A stretch of DNA of 64,000 nt, taken from Haberlea rhodopensis (taxonomy: Eukaryota > Streptophyta > Magnoliopsida > Lamiales > Gesneriaceae). The DNA lies in the NCBI GenBank assembly GCA_907163345.1, contig CAJQUN010001198.1:28622-92621 (forward strand). The letters are read 5' to 3'. This document shows positions 1 to 11,437 of this stretch, piece by piece; position 1 is the first letter of the stretch, and every line of letters starts with the position of its first letter. Made by a program: the position numbers and the translations under genes. Under the pieces are notes generated by a model. It was not told where the DNA came from, ran no database searches, and saw only the letters and a list, made by a program, of their open reading frames with translations.

Positions 1-805
1 GTTTTTTTTTTCGATTTCGTTCAAATATTCGAGTTATATGTCTTCGTAAACCAATTCTATTTGTGGAATTTCAACATCAAGTCGTGAGTACATCATTTTC
101 TTGGTTGGAAGAAGGTTTTGAGAAATTTTCACAAAATTCATAAGTTTTTTGATTTTTTGATATTTTGATTTCGTGCGAATATTCGAGTATGTCTCTTGTA
201 TATTCGAGTATGTCTTTTGTATATAACATTTTTTTTGTTGGAAGAAGTTTTTGAGTAATTTTTTTCTTGGTTGGAAGAAGGTTTTGAGAAATTTTCACAA
301 AATTCATAAGTTTTTTGATTTTTTGATATTTTGATTTCGTGCGAATATTCGAGTATGTCTCTTGTATATTCGAGTATGTCTTTTGTATATAACATTTTTT
401 TGGTTGGAAGAAGTTTTTGAGTAATTTTCGCAGTTATGGACGTTTTTTTATTTTTTGATAATTTTTGATTTTGTGCGAATATTCGAGTATATGTCTTCGT
501 AAACCAATTCAATTTGTGGAATTTTAAGATCATGTCTTGAGTACATCATTTTCTTTTTTGGAAGAAGGTTTTGAGAAATTTTCAAAAATTACACAAGTTT
601 TTTGAATTTTTGATAAATTTCGATTACGTGCAAATATTCAAGTATGTGTCATGATTACATCATTTTCTTTGTTGGAAGAAGTTTTTGAACAATTTTTAGA
701 GTTACAAAAGTTTTTTTTTTTTGATAAATTTCAATTTCATGCGAAGATTCGAGTATGTTTCATGAATAAATCATTTTCTTGGTTGGAAGAAGTTTTGACA
801 AATTT
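1..805. repeat. AT-rich dimeric satellite, left segment
   Basis: Tandem, diverged copies of a roughly 112-bp monomer that runs from CATTTTCTTGGTTGGAAGAA through a T-run and TTTTTTGATAAATTT to GCGAATATTCGAGTATGT. Some monomers carry an extra block of about 40-50 bp (TCTTCGTAAACCAATTC, then a CATCAAGTC-like end), giving units near 150 bp. Short open frames on both strands are products of the repeat, not genes. The array is cut at 805 by E1 and resumes at 15783. Confidence 0.85.
801..805. other. Left target-site duplication of E1 (AATTT)
   Basis: AATTT directly precedes the TGTAAGG terminus at 806 and recurs at 15783-15787 directly after the ATCACA terminus. It fixes both ends of E1 and shows insertion into the satellite. 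The motif is low in complexity, so the call rests on its exact placement at both termini. Confidence 0.8.
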
Positions 806-1902
806 TGTAAGGACCCTAATCCTTAAGTGCGGAATCAAGGCATAATAGAGCTAATATAAATGATCAGAGTGAGAAATAACGTGTTGAGTTTATGAGCTTA
901 AGCATTACATGCCAAAAATAAGGACTACCAAAAATTGATTAATTACATTCCCCATCAAATGAATGCTATCAACTAGTTTTACACTACTCCTAGAGTAGAC
1001 ACTCAAAATAATCCTGTCCTTCATCTACCAAAGATGCTCTTCAAGCTCACTGTCTCAACCCGTCTAGCCCTCCTATCATGCCAAACGTGTACCTACAAGG
1101 ACAACCCCCAAACATGAGCAATAATAATCATTCATATTCAACACAATATGAAGATAAAGCGTAAATGCATAATCATAATAAAACACTTCCTGTTTTCCCC
1201 ATGCATTTCAAACGCTTCCCGTTTGGTTGTCCCTGTACCATAACTCATGAGTATAATCAATAGATTATTTTTAATGGTCTAAACATGTCATGACATATAC
1301 CAGCTCATCATTACCAAATACTGATCCCCAATCCCTAGTCTGTCCATCACAATGTATTTTAATGCCCCTCGCTTATTTACATATAGGCGGCATAGGATAA
1401 CCTCGCTTCAATGGACATGTGGGACTCCCACCCCTCGCCTCTCATTGAGCGGCAAATACCCTTTCCTCGCCCTATATGATAACCACGCTCAAATGTGACA
1501 TGCGGCGCTCCCACCCCTCGCTTCACATTTAGCGGAACCAAACCAAATAGCGGCAAGCATTAAAATCATCAAGGGATGACCACGACTCATGGGATGTGCA
1601 CCAATAATCATATGCATCTATAAACATCATGCATAACATGTATTTGCATCCACAATGCAATACCACATATATACTTGCATCCACAATGCATAAACAATGA
1701 GTATATAAGATACATGTATCGTTGGGGTGCCCGTACGTCCACTACGTACCTTTCCAAAAGTGGAATTGATCTGGCTTCAGTTCCTCGGTTGCGTTGCTAC
1801 CTGGGATGGTTCTACACAATCACAAAACCCCATATTAGAAGCCAAATAATAGCCAAATACCAAAAATTTGACAAAATAAATCATTTCTCAAAAATCCACA
1901 GG

Positions 1903-2117
1903 CGGCGATCGATCGCTTCCCTCAGGCGATCGGTCGCCTCAAAATTCTCACTGCGGCGATCGGTCACCCCAAACATGGCGATCGATCGCCATTCCTTTGA
2001 TTTGGCTACTGCCTCTCGGCGATCGGTCGCCTCATTTTAGGCGATCGATCGCCTAACCCGCTAAAAGCCTACTGTCTCTTGGCGATCGGTCGCCTCTTTT
2101 CAGGCGATCGATCGCCT
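1903..2117. repeat. Cluster of eight GCGATCGATCGC-type palindromes
   Basis: Eight near-copies of the 14-nt palindrome GGCGATCGATCGCC or its one-mismatch form GGCGATCGGTCGCC, spaced about 18-55 bp apart and alternating in the second half. It is GC-rich inside an otherwise AT-rich LTR. In element sense it lies about 740-950 nt from the LTR start, downstream of the TATA-like stretch, so it is probably transcribed. The same cluster is in every E1/E6 LTR: 14826-15042, 26347-26563, 44416-44632 and 51243-51458. Confidence 0.85.
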
Positions 2118-2346
2118 CGCACAGACATGCGTTTTTCACCATTTTTGCTCCCAAAATTTCTTCCAATCCATACCAACACTTAACCAAACAAACCAACAAC
2201 ATCTAAACAACATAAACCACCAAAATATACTTCAAAACAAGTATAAATCCAACATATAACCAAAACCACAACAACCCAACAAAAACCCATTTTAAAACCA
2301 TCCAAAATCATACTAAACTCAAACAAAACCTTACAAAATTAACCAT

Positions 2347-2362
2347 GAGGTATCCATACCTC
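2347..2362. other. Perfect 16-nt inverted repeat in the LTR
   Basis: GAGGTATCCATACCTC has two 7-nt arms and a 2-nt centre. It is unchanged at 15271-15286, 26792-26807, 44861-44876 and 51686-51701, although bases around it differ between E1 and E6. In element sense it lies about 150 nt after the TATA-like stretch, so it could form a hairpin near the RNA 5' end. Confidence 0.75.
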
Positions 2363-2857
2363 TTGGGACCTCAAATCACCCAACAATCTCCACAAAACAA
2401 GATTTTGCAAGGACTTCTCTTCTCCCCAAAGCTCAAGCTCGAAAATGAAGGAAGAAGGGTTTGTGGATTTGATTTTGGTAAAGTGTGGGTGTTGGTAAAG
2501 GTGGGGGTTATAAGGGTATAAAAGGGGATTGGGTTTAATTAAAAAAATGCAATCCACAACCCATGGTGTATAAAACACCCCAACATGATATTTTCCAAAG
2601 CATTGTACCAAATGCACCAAAATATCAATTAAACACATGATTTCTAATTAATTGCTAACCAAGGCAAATAAATCATGCTTCCAACCATAATTCCCAACAT
2701 GCTCAACATGCACCCTGAAATGCTATCCCGGGTCACTCTAACATGTGACTAAGCATTTCCACATAATAATTCCAACACATAATTAATTACCACATAATTA
2801 ATCATATAAACACAATTAATGCACCAAATTGCAATTAATCATTTCGGGGATATCACA

Positions 2858-2872
2858 ATACTCCCCTACTTA
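2858..2872 (-). other. E1 polypurine tract
   Basis: In element sense this reads TAAGTAGGGGAGTAT, directly before the 3' LTR start TGTGATATC. It is the expected plus-strand primer, and it has the same sequence in E6 (45360-45374). Confidence 0.85.
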
Positions 2873-2891
2873 TAAGATTTCGTCCTCGAAA

Positions 2892-3128
2892 TCACATGCA
2901 CTTACCCCACAAGGAAACTAAACATAAACACATACCAGAGAATAGTTCCGGGTAGTGCTGCACCATATGCCGCTCCGTCTCCCACGTAGCCTCCTCGACA
3001 CCCCTGCGTTCCCACTGAACCTTGATCATAGATATCACTTTGTTCCGAAGTCTACTGTCTGCTCGATCCAGAATTCTGATAGGCCGTTCCACATAAGATA
3101 CATCGGATTCCAACTGAACTTCGGAAGG
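2892..3128 (-). pseudogene. E1 chromodomain tail, cut off by a stop codon
   Basis: This is the C-terminal part of the E1 polyprotein. It includes the chromodomain signature around VEEATWETE and a following HMVQHYPELF helix, typical of chromoviral integrase tails that direct insertion to modified chromatin. A TAG at 3129-3131 separates it from the integrase; E6 has a glutamine codon there. The last residues also differ from E6: an indel near 2906 (CCCCACAAGG against CCCCAAAGG) changes the frame, so E1 lacks the FEDEIL terminus. Assignment to the chromodomain is by motif; the break is seen directly. Confidence 0.8.
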
Positions 3129-5057
3129 CTATAACACATGAGACGGATGCGGCTCATACTTCCGCAGCATCGATACATGAAACACATCATGTATACCAGA
3201 TAAAGAAGGCGGCAGAGCTAGTCGGTAAGCTAAGGTGCCAATGCGCTGCAAAATCTCGTACGGTCCAACATACCTCGGAGACAATTTCCCGCGCATCCCA
3301 AATCGTACTACGCCTCTGAAAGGCGAGATCTTCAAAAAGACCTTATCTCCCAACTGAAATTCCAACGGTCTCCGCCGTTTATTCGCATAAGCTGCCTGTC
3401 TGTCCTGGGCCGCTTTCATTTTCTGCCTTATCGTCTTTATCTTTTCTTCCATCTCCCGAATCAACTCCGGTCCTCCGACCGATCTGCGGTCCAAATCATC
3501 CCAACACAAGGGTGATCTACACCGTCTGCCATAAAGAGCTTCAAACGGAGCCATCTGAATACTCGCCTGGTAGCTATTGTTATAAGAAAACTCTACCAAG
3601 GGCACTGAATCCTGCCAAGAGGCATCGAACTCCAAAACACAAGCTCTCAGCATGTCCTCGAGCGTCTGAATAGTGCGCTCGGTCTGGCCATCCGTCTGAG
3701 GATGATAAGCAGTGCTCAATCTGACTTCAGTTCCCAAGGCTGACTGAAGGCCTTCCCAGAAATGAGATGTGAATCGCGGATCTCGATCTGACACTATGGA
3801 AACGGGGATCCCATGCAATCTCACTACATCTCTAATATATAACTGCGCCATCCTCAAAAAGGTGAAGGTCATGCTATAGGGGATAAAGTGGGCTACCTTA
3901 GTCAATCTGTCCACAATCACCCAAATAGCATCAAAGCCTGAAGCACTCCTCGATAAATGAGTCACGAAGTCCATGGAAATGTGCTCCCACTTCCACTTCG
4001 GTATCTCCAAGCTTCTCAACTCGCCGCCAGGTCTCTGTCTCTCTGCCTTAACCTGCTGGCAGATCAAACACCTCTTTACAAAAGCGACGACATCAGACTT
4101 CATCCTTTTCCACCAAAACTGACCACGCAGATCTCTGTACATCTTCTTCCCGCCTGGGTGGATGCTAAGTCTGCTACTGTGAGCTCGCTCCAAGATTCCT
4201 TTACGCAACTCCGGCGTACTCGGAACCACCCAACGGTCACCCAATCTCAAAGACCCGTCATCGGCCACTCTGAATTTCGTTGGCTGACCAAGATGTACTA
4301 AAGATAACCACCTCTGAACCTCATCATCTGACCTCTGAGCTCTCCTGATGTTCTCATAGATGTCTGGCTCGGCTAACAGAGTCGATACATACACAGGCGA
4401 TGCATCTATGTCAAAATCATAGCCTAGATGGCAATAAGAGGTCATCATAGCCGACAGATGAATGACGTCCTCAGCAGAACTCCTCACTTTCCGGCTCAAA
4501 GCGTCTGCTGTCAAATTGGCTTTCCCCGGATGGTACTCTATCTCGCAATCATAGTCCTTGAGTAGGTCCATCCACCTCCTCTGCCTCATGTTCAGCTCTG
4601 CCTGAGTGAATAAAAACTTGAGGCTCTTATGATCCGTATAAATGGTAAATGAAGTACCATACAAATAATGCCTCCAAATCTTCAGGGCGAAGATGATAGC
4701 CGCCAGTTCCAAGTCATGAATTGGATATCTGGTCTCATGCGGCTTCAACTGCCTCGATGCATAAGCTACCACATGCTTATCTTGCATCAGAACACACCCA
4801 AGGCCCTGCAGTGATGCATCAGTATACAGAACAAATCTGGAGTTCTCCGTAGGGATCACTAACACTGGCGCCGTCGTCAACCGGTGCTTTAACTCCTGGA
4901 AGCTCTCCTCACAAGCTTCTGACCAAAAGAAAGGCACTCCCTTCTGGGTCAACTGAGTCAATGGCTTGGCAATCTTCGAAAAGCCCTCGACAAAGCGTCG
5001 ATAATAACCGGCCAAACCAAGAAAACTCCGAATCTCAGGCACAGAAGTGGGGCAGCC
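3129..5057 (-). pseudogene. pol: E1 pol, RNase H and integrase part
   Basis: About 640 codons that continue the polyprotein after a frameshift. Visible motifs, in order: RT connection segment, RNase H (YTDAS, then YTDHKSLKFL and ADALSR), integrase zinc-binding segment (a histidine pair, then CLICQQ), integrase catalytic residues (D in MDFVTH, D in VSDRDPRF, E in QTERTIQ, with 35 residues between the last two), and the LGDKVFL/KLSPRYVGPYEIL segment before the chromodomain. Ends at the TAG at 3129-3131. In the family RNase H removes template RNA and integrase joins the cDNA to host DNA. The domain is intact by eye but detached from gag-RT by the shift near 5049-5052. Confidence 0.93.
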
Positions 5058-7438
5058 CACTCCATCACAACCTCAATCTTCTTGGGATCTACAGATATCC
5101 CGCTGCTCGATATGACATGCCCCAGAAACACTACACTGCTCAGCCAAAATTCACACTTACTGAGCTTAGCATAGAACTGATGCTCTCTGAGAATCTGAAG
5201 CACTGTCCTCAAGTGTCTCACATGCTCTTCCTCACTCCGGGAGTAGATGAGAATGTCGTCAATAAACACATTGACGAACTGATCAAGATACGGCTGAAAC
5301 ACTCTGTTCATCAGACTCATAAAGACTGCTGGAGCATTCGTCACGCCGAACGGCATCACTAGGAACTCATAATGTCCATATTGGGTCCGGAATGCTGTCT
5401 TCTGCACATCTTCCTCTCTGACTCGAATCTGATGATACCCGGATCTCAAATCAATCTTGCTATACACCCTGGTACCTTGCAACTGATCAAACAAGTCATC
5501 TATCCTTGGAAGAGGATACTTGTTCTTCACTGTAGCCTTATTCAGTTGCCGGTAATCGATACACAACCGCATCGAACTGTCCTTCTTCTTCACAAAGAGA
5601 ACTGGCGCGCCCCATGGCGACACGCTCGGGCGTATATATCCCTTGTCAAGGAGATCCTGCAACTGTTCTTTCAACTCTCTCAACTCAGCCGGTGCCATCC
5701 TATAAGGTGCACGAGAGATAGCGGATGTCCCTGGCAACAGCTCGATCCCAAACTCAACTTCCCTAGCCGGTGGGAAACCTGGGATCTCTTCTGGGAATAC
5801 ATCAACAAACTCTGCTACCACTGGTACATCCTCAACTCTTAGTTCTTTACTCTTCCCAGACGTGTCCACGGCATAGATGAGATAGCCCGTGTGTCCACGT
5901 TCCAATAACTGAGTCATCTTGATCGCTGAAATCAACGGAATCTTCGCACGAGAACCGTTGCCATAGAAGGTCCACTGACTGCCCAACTCAGGTCTGAACT
6001 TCACTGTCCTCTGTCGGCAATCTACCACTGCCTGATATCTGTTCAGAACATCAATACCCAAGATGCAGTCGAAGTCTGACATGCCCAATACGATCAAGTC
6101 TGCCTTCAACTCGTTGCCCTCAAAATAGATGAGGCAGTCTGCCATAAACTGATCAGCAACGACATTTCTTCCAGTGGGTGTCGAGACCAAAAGAGGCGTG
6201 GGTAAAGAAGACGTGCGCATATGGTGTCTTTCCACAAAACCCACCGATACAAAAGAGTGGGAGGCACCTGTATCGATCAAAATAAAAGCAGGGTACGTAA
6301 ATAAATGACACGTACCGGCGATCACCTCCTCTAGGGCTGCCTGGGTCTGCTCTCTGGTCAGCGCATACACCTGTCCCTGGGGCGGTCCTACTGTCTGACC
6401 TCCCGATGGTCGAGGCCCAAACTGTTGCCTCTGCTGCACTGTCCTATCATCAAACCTCGGCCTGTTGCCCTGAAACTCTGACTGTCCTCCCCGGGTGGGG
6501 CAATACCGAGCGATGTGGCCCATCTTGCCACAGATATAACATGCAGGACACTTGTTTGAAGAATGTGGCCCTCCACAATTGTTGCACCTCGGCTCTCCCG
6601 GCCTATCCCCTTGTGAAGACCCTCGATTGGCCGACCGATTCTTCTTGTTATCCTGTTTCTGACCAAAGAATTTCTTTCCACCATATCGCGAAGATGAAGA
6701 GGCACCACGGGGTTTAAATGGCTCACCCCGGGGCCTCAAGCTGTCACTAGTCTGCCTCTGTTGCGGTACCGGTGGTGGCATAGCACTAGAATAAGCTCCC
6801 ACCCCAAGCTCAGCAAGTTCCGCCCTTGTGAGAGCATCATCAAAAGAAGTTGGGTTATTGGTGATAACCCGGTCATAGAGCTCCGGTCGCAACCCCTTCA
6901 TAAAGTTCCTCATCTTAGCGTGCCCATTGGTGGCAATGTGGGGAACGTACCTCAGCAACGAAGAGTACCGTGTGGCATAGTCTGCCACTGTCATGTTCCC
7001 CTGCTTCAAACTTGTAAATTCGTCTTCCTTCGTCTGTCTCGCCGCTGCGGAGAAATACCGGTTCAAAAACCTAGTCCGGAAGAGTGTCCAATCAATCACA
7101 GCACCTAGTGCTCTTAGCTCCATCACCGTGCTCCTCCACCACATGAGAGGTTTCTTTGCCAACTGAAACTCCGCCAGCCTCAGCCAAGCTGTAACAGCAC
7201 AAGGAGCCGATATAAAGATCTGTTCAAGTCTTTCCAACCACTCTTCAGCCTCTTCTCCGGACTCTGTCCCCTCAAACCGGGGCGGATGATACGACAGAAA
7301 TTGTGTTAGACTGATCTCACCCGGTAGCAATAGCTGAACCACTGGTTCCATGCCTACAGCCGGTGGAGGTAGGGGGTTTGCCTGTCCAATACTTGCGTTC
7401 ACACTACCAACATCTCCAACCTCCTCATTAGCAGCCAT
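4958..7438 (-). pseudogene. gag-pol: E1 gag-protease-RT part
   Basis: I place the start at the ATG at 7438 (MAANEE); the open frame extends four codons upstream only through a TTG. Order: retrotransposon Gag domain (around WLERLEQIF and YATRYSSLLRYVP), a basic linker, two zinc knuckles (CNNC...H...C and CYICGKMGHIARYC), aspartic protease (IDTGASHSF), then RT with LRSGYHQIRV, MPFGVTNAP and the catalytic FIDD box. The frame is lost where E1 has four G (5049-5052) and E6 has five, so the tail past about codon 795 is out of frame. Gag packages RNA, protease cleaves the polyprotein and RT makes cDNA. Best read as one polyprotein gene with a single-base deletion. Confidence 0.94.
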
Positions 7439-7635
7439 GCTGTAACACAAATGTTAACAACAATTCCAAATCAATATATATGTTATGCCGTTAGATAATA
7501 GGAATGAGAATAAGCACGTTAGTATAACAGGATATACATTAATATGCACCACATGCATAAACATGCTTCAAATGTAAGCACCTAGCCTATCATGCTAAGG
7601 CTACCCTTCACTCGTTCCCGGGTTCTCTAACCACT
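7439..7635 (-). other. E1 5' leader between primer site and gag
   Basis: About 200 bp without coding capacity, conserved at 25035-25231 and in E6 (49931-50127). It would hold any packaging signal; no specific motif is recognised. Confidence 0.6.
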
Positions 7636-7647
7636 GCTCTGATACCA
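7636..7647 (-). other. E1 primer binding site (initiator Met tRNA)
   Basis: In element sense TGGTATCAGAGC, four bases after the 5' LTR end. This is the classical plant initiator-Met tRNA complement. Identical sites lie at 25232-25243 and 50128-50139. Confidence 0.92.
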
Positions 7648-7651
7648 CTAA

Positions 7652-8229
7652 TGTAAGGACCCTAATCCTTAAGTGCGGAATCAAGGCATAATAGAGCTAA
7701 TATAAATGATCAGAGTGAGAAATAACGTGTTGAGTTTATGAGCTGAAGCATTACATGCCAAAAATAAGGACTACCAAAAATTGATTAATTACATTCCCCA
7801 TCAAATGAATGCTATCAACTAGTTTTACACTACTCCTAGAGTAGACACTAGGCAAAATAATCCTGTCCTTCATCTACCAAAGATGCTCTTCAAGCTCGCT
7901 GTCTCAACCCGTCTAGCCCTCCTATCATGCCAAACGTGTACCTACAAGGACAACCCCCAAACATGAGCAATAATAATCATTCATATTCAACACAATATGA
8001 AGATAAAGCGTAAATGCATAATCATAATAAAACACTTCCTGTTTTCCCCATGCATTTCAAACGCTTCCCGTTTGGTTGTCCCTGTACCATAACTCATGAG
8101 TATAATCAATAGATTATTTTTAATGGTCTAAACATGTCATGACATATACCAGCTCATCATTACCAAATACTGATCCCCAATCCCTAGTCTGTCCATCACA
8201 ATGTATTTTAATGCCCCTCGCTTATTTAC
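7652..8229 (-). repeat. E1 5' LTR, part next to the primer site
   Basis: Starts TGTAAGG on the plus strand and matches 806 onwards. Broken at 8229 by E2. The last five bases, TTTAC at 8225-8229, are the target site that E2 duplicated. Confidence 0.93.
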
Positions 8230-9911
8230 TGATCGCTTTTATTTTAAACAATTAATTCCAATCTAGCGATTTTAGACCGCAAGTGCACGGTGTCAAGTTT
8301 TAGTATAGATAGGAAGATACGGATTGTCGAACCCACAGGGACTAACAAGCAAGTACCAAATAAGATATCTTTTAACTATATTTAACCTACGATAATCAAT
8401 TAATAATTAACTAAACTAAATTAAGCTACTATAATCCAACCAAAATAGTCGACGATCACGAGAAAAATCCAAAAGAAAGTATCAAGACAATTATTCACCT
8501 AACCCAACTTTTACAATTCTTTTCTTCATACATCTCTAAGGTGACGGGTTTTTCGAATTTATTCAATATACTCTCTCGAGCTATATTAAGTCTAACATCA
8601 AATTGCAACTAGTAACTCTCGTTCACGTAATTAACAATTTAACATTGAATGAGATTTATGAAAACCACTAACTTTAGATTAAACAACCCAAAGCTATCAC
8701 TCGTGTGTGATTTTATCTCTCGATCTCAATCTTTAACACACGGCATGAATTCTATATCGTATTATAATTTCATCTCTCGATCTCAATTATAATAAAATAT
8801 CATTCAAAGGTGATCAATCCTTCAAAAGCATTAAAAACAATAACACATGCTCATAGAAGATGTATGAAATCAATGAATCAATAATATTAAAGGAAAACAA
8901 TGTTTAAGATATTTCTCAATCATCCAAAACACATAAAATCCAATAATAAATCAAAACAAATAATCGAAAAGTAAAAGCAAACTCCCAAGTCGACTCCGTT
9001 CGTTGATTCTTGATCCTTCCTCGCTTCTTTCTCGATCGTGCTCTTCGATTATCTTGTTGGCTTGTTCCAATTCCTAGGATGAAGTGGTGATGGTGGATGA
9101 AGGTTGAATGGTAGAAGGATGGAGGTTGGATATGAAGTGAAGGAAAGGGGTGATGGACGTGAATTATATGGAAGGAGGCGTGAGATGGTGTTAGTGGAGA
9201 GTGATGGAGGTATGATGGAATTGAAGGAAAGGGGGGCTGAGATTTGGATGGTGAATGGGTGTATGGAGGTGTGGAGGCTATTCCTAGGGTTTAAAGTATG
9301 ATTTGGGTTGAAATTATGGTGTATAATATATAGGGGAAAGAATTATGGACTTTCCTCTTGCATCCAAACTCTACAAGGAAGGTATTTTAATGAAAATTGC
9401 TCGTCCCGATCGATCCGAAAGAAGAGCCGATCGATCGAGCCTTCCAGTAAGATTTTCGTGGCTTTTTCTGCCCGTCTCGATCGATCAGAAATTCTGCTCG
9501 ATCGATCGGAAATCACAGTAAGTTTCTTCGCCTTTTTCAGCTTCTGGCGAGTTTCGTATTTTGGCCGTAACTTTCTCATACGAACTCCGAATTTGATGAA
9601 TCAGCTGTCCACGTGAAGATAAGAGAAAGTTCTACAACTTTTATATGGACCACATTTCCACAAGATGGCTCGAACATATAGTAATTTGAGGAGAAATGAG
9701 CAACATGTGTCTTGGATTCTGGTTTCTTCCTCTTTTCTTCAACTTTATTCATTTTTTCATCTTTTTAGCTTGATTTCTTCCCCTTTTATGAATTTCAACA
9801 TTGATTCCTGAAATATAGAAATATATACCATAAAACGTAAAATAATTCAAGAATCAACACGAAAACATATACAAATCATAGCATAAAAACGCGTAATAAT
9901 CAACCCTATCA
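8230..9911 (-). repeat. E2 3' LTR
   Basis: 1,682 bp, TGATCGC...CCCTATCA on the plus strand. It contains a CGATCGATCG cluster at about 9411-9513 and, in element sense just downstream of that, a TATA-like stretch near 9325-9340. Short frames around 9104-9616 lie wholly inside the LTR, have a near-copy in the other LTR and resemble no known protein. Confidence 0.9.
9411..9513. repeat. CGATCGATCG palindrome cluster in the E2 LTR
   Basis: Four CGATCGAT-type palindromes within about 100 bp, repeated at 13795-13901 in the other LTR. In element sense they lie just upstream of the TATA-like stretch, so probably in U3, unlike the downstream position in E1, E6 and E8. Confidence 0.75.
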
Positions 9912-9925
9912 ACTCCCCCAAACTT
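9912..9925 (-). other. E2 polypurine tract
   Basis: AAGTTTGGGGGAGT in element sense, abutting the 3' LTR start TGATAGGG. Exact copies occur at 11131-11144 and 11846-11859 inside E2. Confidence 0.85.
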
Positions 9926-11437
9926 ATCACTTAATCGTCCTCGATTAAGCATTAAAATCATAAGGTATCTTGATATTTGAAACAATTATTTCATGACTTG
10001 CTTATTCTCAGAAATCTCTTGCACATATACAAAAGTTGACAGGACATGTTTTCTCCTAATTCAAGCAACATATCTCAAAATCGGAATGTGTGTGTGTGCT
10101 AATTTCAATCTCAAGTTTCATGCACATATTCAAGATCAAATCATGCTAATCAACTCAAAGTCGAGATTATCATCAAGCACCCTATAAGCCTATTTTCAAA
10201 CAACTTCTCCACTAATGATAGTTACTCCCTAGACTTGGATCAAAAGGACTTTTTAAGCTTGTAATGTAAGGCCTTTGGTGTTGGCTTCAAAGAAAAGATG
10301 GGATAAGCGCAAAGAAGAGAGTATAATCATTTATAGTTCAAACTTTCTCACACATCGAGCTCCTCTTCTTTTTCTTTTATAGCCTTGGCCACTTTGGGTC
10401 TTATATGTTTATTTTTTTTCTTTTCAAGGCTCTTTGTCTATCTTTTTCTTTTCTCATTCATCAATATTTTTCAATAAGCTCATCAGGATATAATAATTTA
10501 CGTGCATCGAATGGAATTCATTATACTCTCTTAGGGTAAGGATAACTTTTTCATTTAGGCTCAAATAAGGGTAAGTATAATGAGTTTGCCAAGAATGTCG
10601 AATGGGGTCTAATTATATGCAATACATATACCATTCTTTTTTCAATAAAGCTCAAATGGGACACTAGGGATTGATATGAATCATGGTAAGCTTGAAAGGC
10701 TCAAACGTTTCAAAGATCGCCTAGATCATTTCCAAGTCAAGTTTGTAACTATAAAATTTCGCCTCAAAGTGTCATCATCAAATAAGTTCTAGGATAACTC
10801 TAAGATGCTCAAGACAAATCATCAAGTTCACAACAATTATCACTATTCAACATACAATCCACAAGATCATGACTCATTGTGCTCAAAGTATTCCCCATTC
10901 TTGACATGCTAACTCAAATTAGGATCTTCATGTACAAGTCCAATAATCATCACAAATCAAGTTCATATGCATAGTGAGATCAAAATCCTCATTGAATAGT
11001 CACTACTATAATTCATTTTTTTCTCAAGTTTGAACTCATAAAAAAAAATTTAGCTCATAATAATCGGACGATTCAAGTGTCATTTAAGCACACAACATGT
11101 GGTTAAAACAAGTAAAACGTGCAAGCTACTACTCCCCCAAACTTAAATCAAACATTGCCCTCAAGGTTTAAAAGAATCAAAAGGGAAACAGTGAACTCCC
11201 CTGATCAAGACGCTTGCATGAGGGTTGAGAAAGATTTGGGTTTGAAAGCTCCACTGTTGTAGGGGTTCATCGCACCAACTAAGTACCTAGCAAGAGAAGA
11301 ATGCATATGGTAAAATATTCGACTTGAGAGAAACAAAACTAAAATGAAAACTGAAAAATAAAACAAAACTAAATAACAAAAGGATACGCTTGGGTTGCCT
11401 CCCAAGAAGCGCTGATTTTTGGTCTTCGGCTTGACCA
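9926..11437 (-). other. E2 non-coding interior
   Basis: About 1.5 kb between the polypurine tract and the gag remnant. No protease, RT or integrase motif is seen in any frame; short open frames lack recognisable domains. It contains one of the two extra polypurine-tract copies (11131-11144). It probably replaces or derives from a lost pol region. Confidence 0.6.

Larger units (their letters stand above)
806..2857 (-). repeat. E1 3' LTR
   Basis: 2,052 bp with termini TGTAAGG...GATATCACA on the plus strand (TGTGATATC...CTTACA in element sense). It matches the interrupted copy at 7652-15782 and the duplicate at 25248-27303. On the element strand a TATA-like stretch lies near 2509-2525, about 340 bp into the LTR. 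Farther in come a perfect 16-nt inverted repeat (2347-2362) and a palindrome cluster (1903-2117). The 121-codon plus-strand open frame here is an LTR by-product. Confidence 0.93.

Noticed and set aside
1675..2040. 121-codon plus-strand frame repeated at 14599, 26120 and in E6 LTRs
   Set aside because: It lies wholly inside the LTR, antisense to the element; its RRSVAS-type repeats come from the GGCGATCGATCGCC palindromes.
1903..2117. Spaced palindromes look like a CRISPR array or the cyanobacterial HIP1 motif (GCGATCGC)
   Set aside because: Spacing is irregular, the sequence sits in a plant LTR and no cas-like gene is present; the match to HIP1 is coincidence.
3957..7108. Plus-strand frames of 100-156 codons opposite E1 gag-pol, and equals in 24002-24704 and 46013-49477
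   Set aside because: Antisense shadows of the polyprotein with no domain of their own; they recur only because the sense gene recurs.
9104..9616. Frames in the E2 LTR (and 13696-14010) that might be small genes
   Set aside because: Inside both LTRs, with repeat-derived residues from CGATCGATCG and no homology I recognise.
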